DNA from: Nostoc sp. UCD121
Lineage (GTDB): Bacteria > Cyanobacteriota > Cyanobacteriia > Cyanobacteriales > Nostocaceae
Direction of reading: 5' to 3'
NCBI RefSeq assembly: GCF_014222285.1
Contig: NZ_JACKZS010000007.1
Location: 26,588-90,587, forward strand
Length of the DNA: 64,000 nucleotides
Shown: piece after piece, positions 61,263 through 64,000 of the stretch
Numbering within the stretch: the stretch's first letter is position 1
How the letters are laid out: every line of letters starts with the position of its first letter
Translations under genes and position numbers: made by a program
The notes under the pieces: generated by a model
What the model saw: the letters and a program-made list of their open reading frames with translations, nothing else
Database searches by the model: none
What the model was told of the DNA's origin: nothing

Positions 61263-62663
61263 TTCGTGTTCCCTCTACAATAACGGCTTATTCAGTACAA
61301 TATCTTCCATAATTGTCAGTTGAGCCGCTCTTATAGTCAAACGACATACTGTCAAACTTCGCTTTAAAGCTTTGAGTTTTTGAGTGTTTTGGATCGTAAC
61401 ACAAAGTTATATCTAGCTACAAATTATTTTTCATTTTTTTCATAAAACATGAATCAGTTTATCTGTGACTTAATATGTCTTTATTAAAACTAGAAAAACT
61501 GATTAATTAGGCACAAAAAACTACTTATCTTGAGCAGTATTTGTGCAAAATTGTCAACTCTAAATTCTTAGGGACTTCCAAGTAAAAAAACATCCCAAAA
61601 CTGACACAAAAATTCTCTCTATTTTTTCTCTCTCTGTGTTCTCTGTGCGGCAGTCGCTCATGGGGGAAACCCCCTACAGCCCTTCGGGCATCCTACGGCA
61701 GGCGCTAGCCTCTCCCTTTGGGAGAAGACCGCGCTGCCTTGTCTCTGTGGTTCGTTTATTTGGATAATTTATTTCTTGGAACGCCTTTGCAGCACTCAAT
61801 GAGTTGAGTCATTCCTCTAGCTGTTGAGTAACCGAATTTGTGAGTGCGCCTAACTTATCACTGACCGATACAATTTCCAGCTACGCTTGCTTAATGGAAC
61901 CTAATGCTCTTCCTCTACGCAATGCCATAAAAAAAATGGATGAGCTAGGAGAGCAACCCTTAACTAACTATGTATTTTCTGTTTGATTTCTAGCCAGTTG
62001 TGGTGAAGCGGTGACGCTTGCTCTGCTTGTTTACTGCATCCACCATTTAAGGTAGTTTACAGAGCCTGAGCGTCAACAACTGGCCATTGGGTGGGATTTT
62101 TGAGACGGGAATCGATCCCTTGTAGAAGTTTCTCAATGTCCCAGTAACCCTGCTGATATATCAATTAAAACTGGAACATAAAAATTTTGGATGCCAAATT
62201 GCCAAAAGCACTCAATCAATTTTGATTAGGGTAAACATAGGCGTTTTTATACCATGAAAAACGCCCCAGATTTCCTCTAGAGCGGCTTTGGAGTCATTAT
62301 TTTGACTCAGAATTATATCAAAAACTGATGCAGAGCTTTATATATAGGAAGTTTAGTACGCCCTCTTGTTCAATTGGGGTTCTGGCAAATCCGGTTAATT
62401 TGCATTTTTATAATTTTTCCTGAATGAATGTCCTGTTTTCCCTTTTTACCTGCTGTAGATGTGATTAGAAACGCAAGGATTATTGGGGAGAATTCTTTGA
62501 GCATCGAAAACGACGGTCGCGGCAGTGGCAGGAATTGTTATAGCTTTTGTATTAGTTTATAGATAGCGTAGGCGCAGACCGCCTTCGACATCGCTATCGG
62601 CTCGTGAAGTTTCCTTATTTAAAGTGGTGTTATGTTGAATGGGGCAAGAGTGATTAAAGATGG
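61263..62663. other. Gene-poor region of 1.4 kb with decayed sequence
   Basis: No intact gene is supported. At 61630-61760 lies a GC-rich repeat block (GTTCTCTGTGCGGC, CTACGGCAGGCGCTAGCC). At about 61843-61990 a frame reads LSLTDTISSYACLMEPNALP and later MDELGEQPLTNYVFSV, ending in a stop, without a start; I do not recognise it. At 62460-62555 another fragment reads RNARIIGENSLSIENDGRG. Both look like remains of genes. A GATAGCGTAGGCGCAGACCG-type palindromic repeat lies near 62565-62600. Confidence 0.55.
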
Positions 62664-63392
62664 TTAATGTCTTTTACCTGCTCCTAGATATAGTTCACCC
62701 ACTTTAGGATCGTTCAACAGTTCTTGACCAAGGCCCGAGATAGCATCGCGTCCAGACTCCAGTACATAGCCGCGATCAGCCATCTCTAAGGCTTTACGGG
62801 CATTTTGTTCTACTAATACGATCGCAGTTCCCGCCTGATTAATTTGTTTAATCTGCTCAAATACTTGTGTCACTAAGATCGGGGATAAAGCAGCAGATGG
62901 TTCATCCAAAATCAGCAAACTAGGTTCCAACATCAAAGCTTTGCCCATCGCTAGCATCTGGCGTTCTCCTCCAGAGAGAGTACCAGCCCGTTGACGACGG
63001 CGATCGCTCAGTCTGGGGAACATGGTAAATATTTTATCTTTAATTGGTTTCAGGGGAACATTAAGTACAAAAGCACCCATCTCCAAGTTCTCTTCAACAC
63101 TGAGAGAGGGGAAAACATTGGCGATTTGCGGTACATAGCACATTCCTCGTTGAACAATTTCATTGGACTTTAGCCCCACGATATTTTCACCTTTGAAGGT
63201 AATTGTGCCTGTGTGGGGGATCAAAAGCCCAAAAATTGCTTTTGCTAAAGTAGATTTACCAGCACCGTTGGGGCCAATCACTGTCACCAACTCCCCTGGG
63301 GCAACCAGGAAATTTACACCTTGCAGGATATCTACATCTTTGATGTATCCAGCATGGACATTTTGAACATCTAGTAAATAGTCATTTGTCAT
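62664..63392 (-). CDS. LivF-type branched-chain/neutral amino-acid ABC ATPase
   Basis: The 242-residue product has Walker A GPNGAGKST, the Q-loop, signature LSGGERQMLAMGKALM, Walker B LLILDEPSAALSP and H-loop/LVEQNA. The start LLDVQNVHAGYIKDVDILQG and end typical of LivF, as in the cyanobacterial Nat-I transporter. The permease and binding-protein genes are not in the window. A TCATTTG tandem repeat lies just upstream. Confidence 0.93.
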   Translation of the reverse strand: MTNDYLLDVQNVHAGYIKDVDILQGVNFLVAPGELVTVIGPNGAGKSTLAKAIFGLLIPHTGTITFKGENIVGLKSNEIVQRGMCYVPQIANVFPSLSVEENLEMGAFVLNVPLKPIKDKIFTMFPRLSDRRRQRAGTLSGGERQMLAMGKALMLEPSLLILDEPSAALSPILVTQVFEQIKQINQAGTAIVLVEQNARKALEMADRGYVLESGRDAISGLGQELLNDPKVGELYLGAGKRH

Positions 63393-63425
63393 TTGTCATT
63401 TGTCATTTGTAATTTGTCATTGGTC
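63386..63425. repeat. Tandem TCATTTG-type repeat
   Basis: Five imperfect copies of TCATTTGTCA with variants run directly upstream of, and into the start of, the LivF-type gene. They occupy the expected ribosome-site area. Confidence 0.7.
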
Positions 63426-63468
63426 AAAAAGAGTAAAAGGGGCAGAGAGTGGGGAGCAGTGGGAGAAA

Positions 63469-63489
63469 CCCATAAATTAAATTTATGGG
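63469..63489 (-). terminator. Possible terminator of the ferredoxin gene
   Basis: CCCATAAAT-TAA-ATTTATGGG, a perfect 9 bp stem; on the minus strand it is followed by TTTCTCCC. It lies ~210 bp after the ferredoxin stop codon. Confidence 0.4.
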
Positions 63490-63695
63490 CTTGAGGCAAG
63501 AACGTATTATTTCTTGTGGCACTTTCCGCTCAAAATAAATATTTTTACTTTTGAGAATAAATAAATTTATTTGCTTTGAAACCCTTGTATCAGTATATTT
63601 CCAGTATCTTCCCCCTGCCCGCTTCCCTCTGCTCCCATGCCTCTTAAGTCAACAGTCAAGTCCAAAAATAACTATTGACTGTTGACTATGGACTA

Positions 63696-63920
63696 TTACG
63701 GAGTTTTTTGCAACTCCGGTCGTTCTTCTGCCAGAATTGCCCCTTCTACTGGGCAAACTTGGAGACATATACCACAGTCGATGCAAGTGGCAAAGTCAAT
63801 CCAGTACCAATCTGTTCCCTTGGCATTTTTGCCTGGGCCATCATGAATACAAGCTACTGGACAGGCATCTACGCAGTCAGCTACGCCTTCACAGACTTCT
63901 GTAACAATTGTGTGCGGCAT
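63696..63920 (-). CDS. Bacterial-type 2[4Fe-4S]-like ferredoxin
   Basis: The 74-residue product has CEGVADCVDACPV in the first cluster segment and CIDCGICLQVCPVEG in the second, so two iron-sulfur clusters of which the first has the spacing CX5-6CX3C seen in 3Fe/4Fe or 7Fe types. It is soluble and an electron carrier. It has no nif or hydrogenase genes beside it. Confidence 0.93.
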   Translation of the reverse strand: MPHTIVTEVCEGVADCVDACPVACIHDGPGKNAKGTDWYWIDFATCIDCGICLQVCPVEGAILAEERPELQKTP

Positions 63921-64000
63921 ATTCTCGATTCCCTCTTTTCTGTATCGGCTATTTCTAGCCTAGCAGGGGAGTGGGAAGAGGGGCAGGGGGCAGGGAGCAG

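Overview
The window comes from a filamentous, Nostoc-like cyanobacterium. The signs are frequent GCGATCGC (HIP1) octamers, TAATTCG-type heptamer repeats, short GGGACTGG/GGGATTGG repeats between and inside genes, and cyanobacterial genes: cytochrome c6, a high-light-inducible protein, a bilin phytochrome, DUF1816, DUF1400, Uma2 and DUF2887 proteins. No ordinary rRNA or tRNA gene is seen.

The most remarkable part is 4.6-11.5 kb, all on the minus strand. A promoter overlapping a perfect TACTACA/TGTAGTA palindrome (about 11.42-11.45 kb) precedes a series of structured RNA elements interleaved with six protein genes. Six RNA units (called A to F here, at 6225-6429, 9122-9233, 9403-9531, 10383-10523, 10534-10721, 11069-11186) share one frame: a lower stem, an asymmetric internal loop with GTGCCC-AAC on one side and AACTTGC on the other, an upper stem ending in GC, and usually GCYTACAYAC. 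This resembles the Ro60-binding stem of Y RNAs. Each frame carries a different mimic of the translation machinery: a cloverleaf with anticodon GAA (C), a cloverleaf with anticodon CUA (F), an isolated anticodon arm with GCA (B), a circularly permuted class II tRNA (D), a permuted 23S helix 69 region (E), and the sarcin-ricin loop joined to the L11-binding GTPase-associated centre (A). Unit F sits inside a further tRNA-like body (G), and a tmRNA-like tRNA domain (H) comes first. The proteins are a Ro60-like HEAT/vWA protein, a HEPN-type protein, a ThiF/E1-like enzyme, a small beta-grasp candidate and two unknown proteins. Mismatches in the stems become G-U pairs on the minus strand, which argues that these are RNAs transcribed with the genes. 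I do not know a description of such a set.

The rest is mixed chromosomal content. 0-4.4 kb: a phosphorelay kinase and two small envelope proteins. 11.6-17.2 kb: aldehyde dehydrogenase, cyclase-family hydrolase, PAS/GAF kinase. 18-25.5 kb: a dynamin-like GTPase, a very large Hsp70/actin-fold protein and a third unknown protein (SrfB/SrfC-like cassette). 25.6-28.8 kb: hli, a b-type cytochrome, and a restriction-modification pair. 28.9-37.6 kb: trpD, a retropepsin-like lipoprotein, carA, STAS protein, mrnC-rlmB, DUF1816, hydrolase, truB. 38.4-43.6 kb: a light-signalling group of phytochrome, response regulator and REC-GAF kinase, plus a mazF remnant. 43.7-64 kb: hydrolase, EamA transporter, di-haem peroxidase-like protein, Eis-like acetyltransferase, DUF2233 protein, a DhaM-HPr-EI fusion, a TonB receptor, a broken Uma2 gene, a TPR protein, petJ, a gene-poor 1.4 kb stretch, a LivF-type ATPase and a ferredoxin.

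All family assignments were made by reading motifs; no database search was run.
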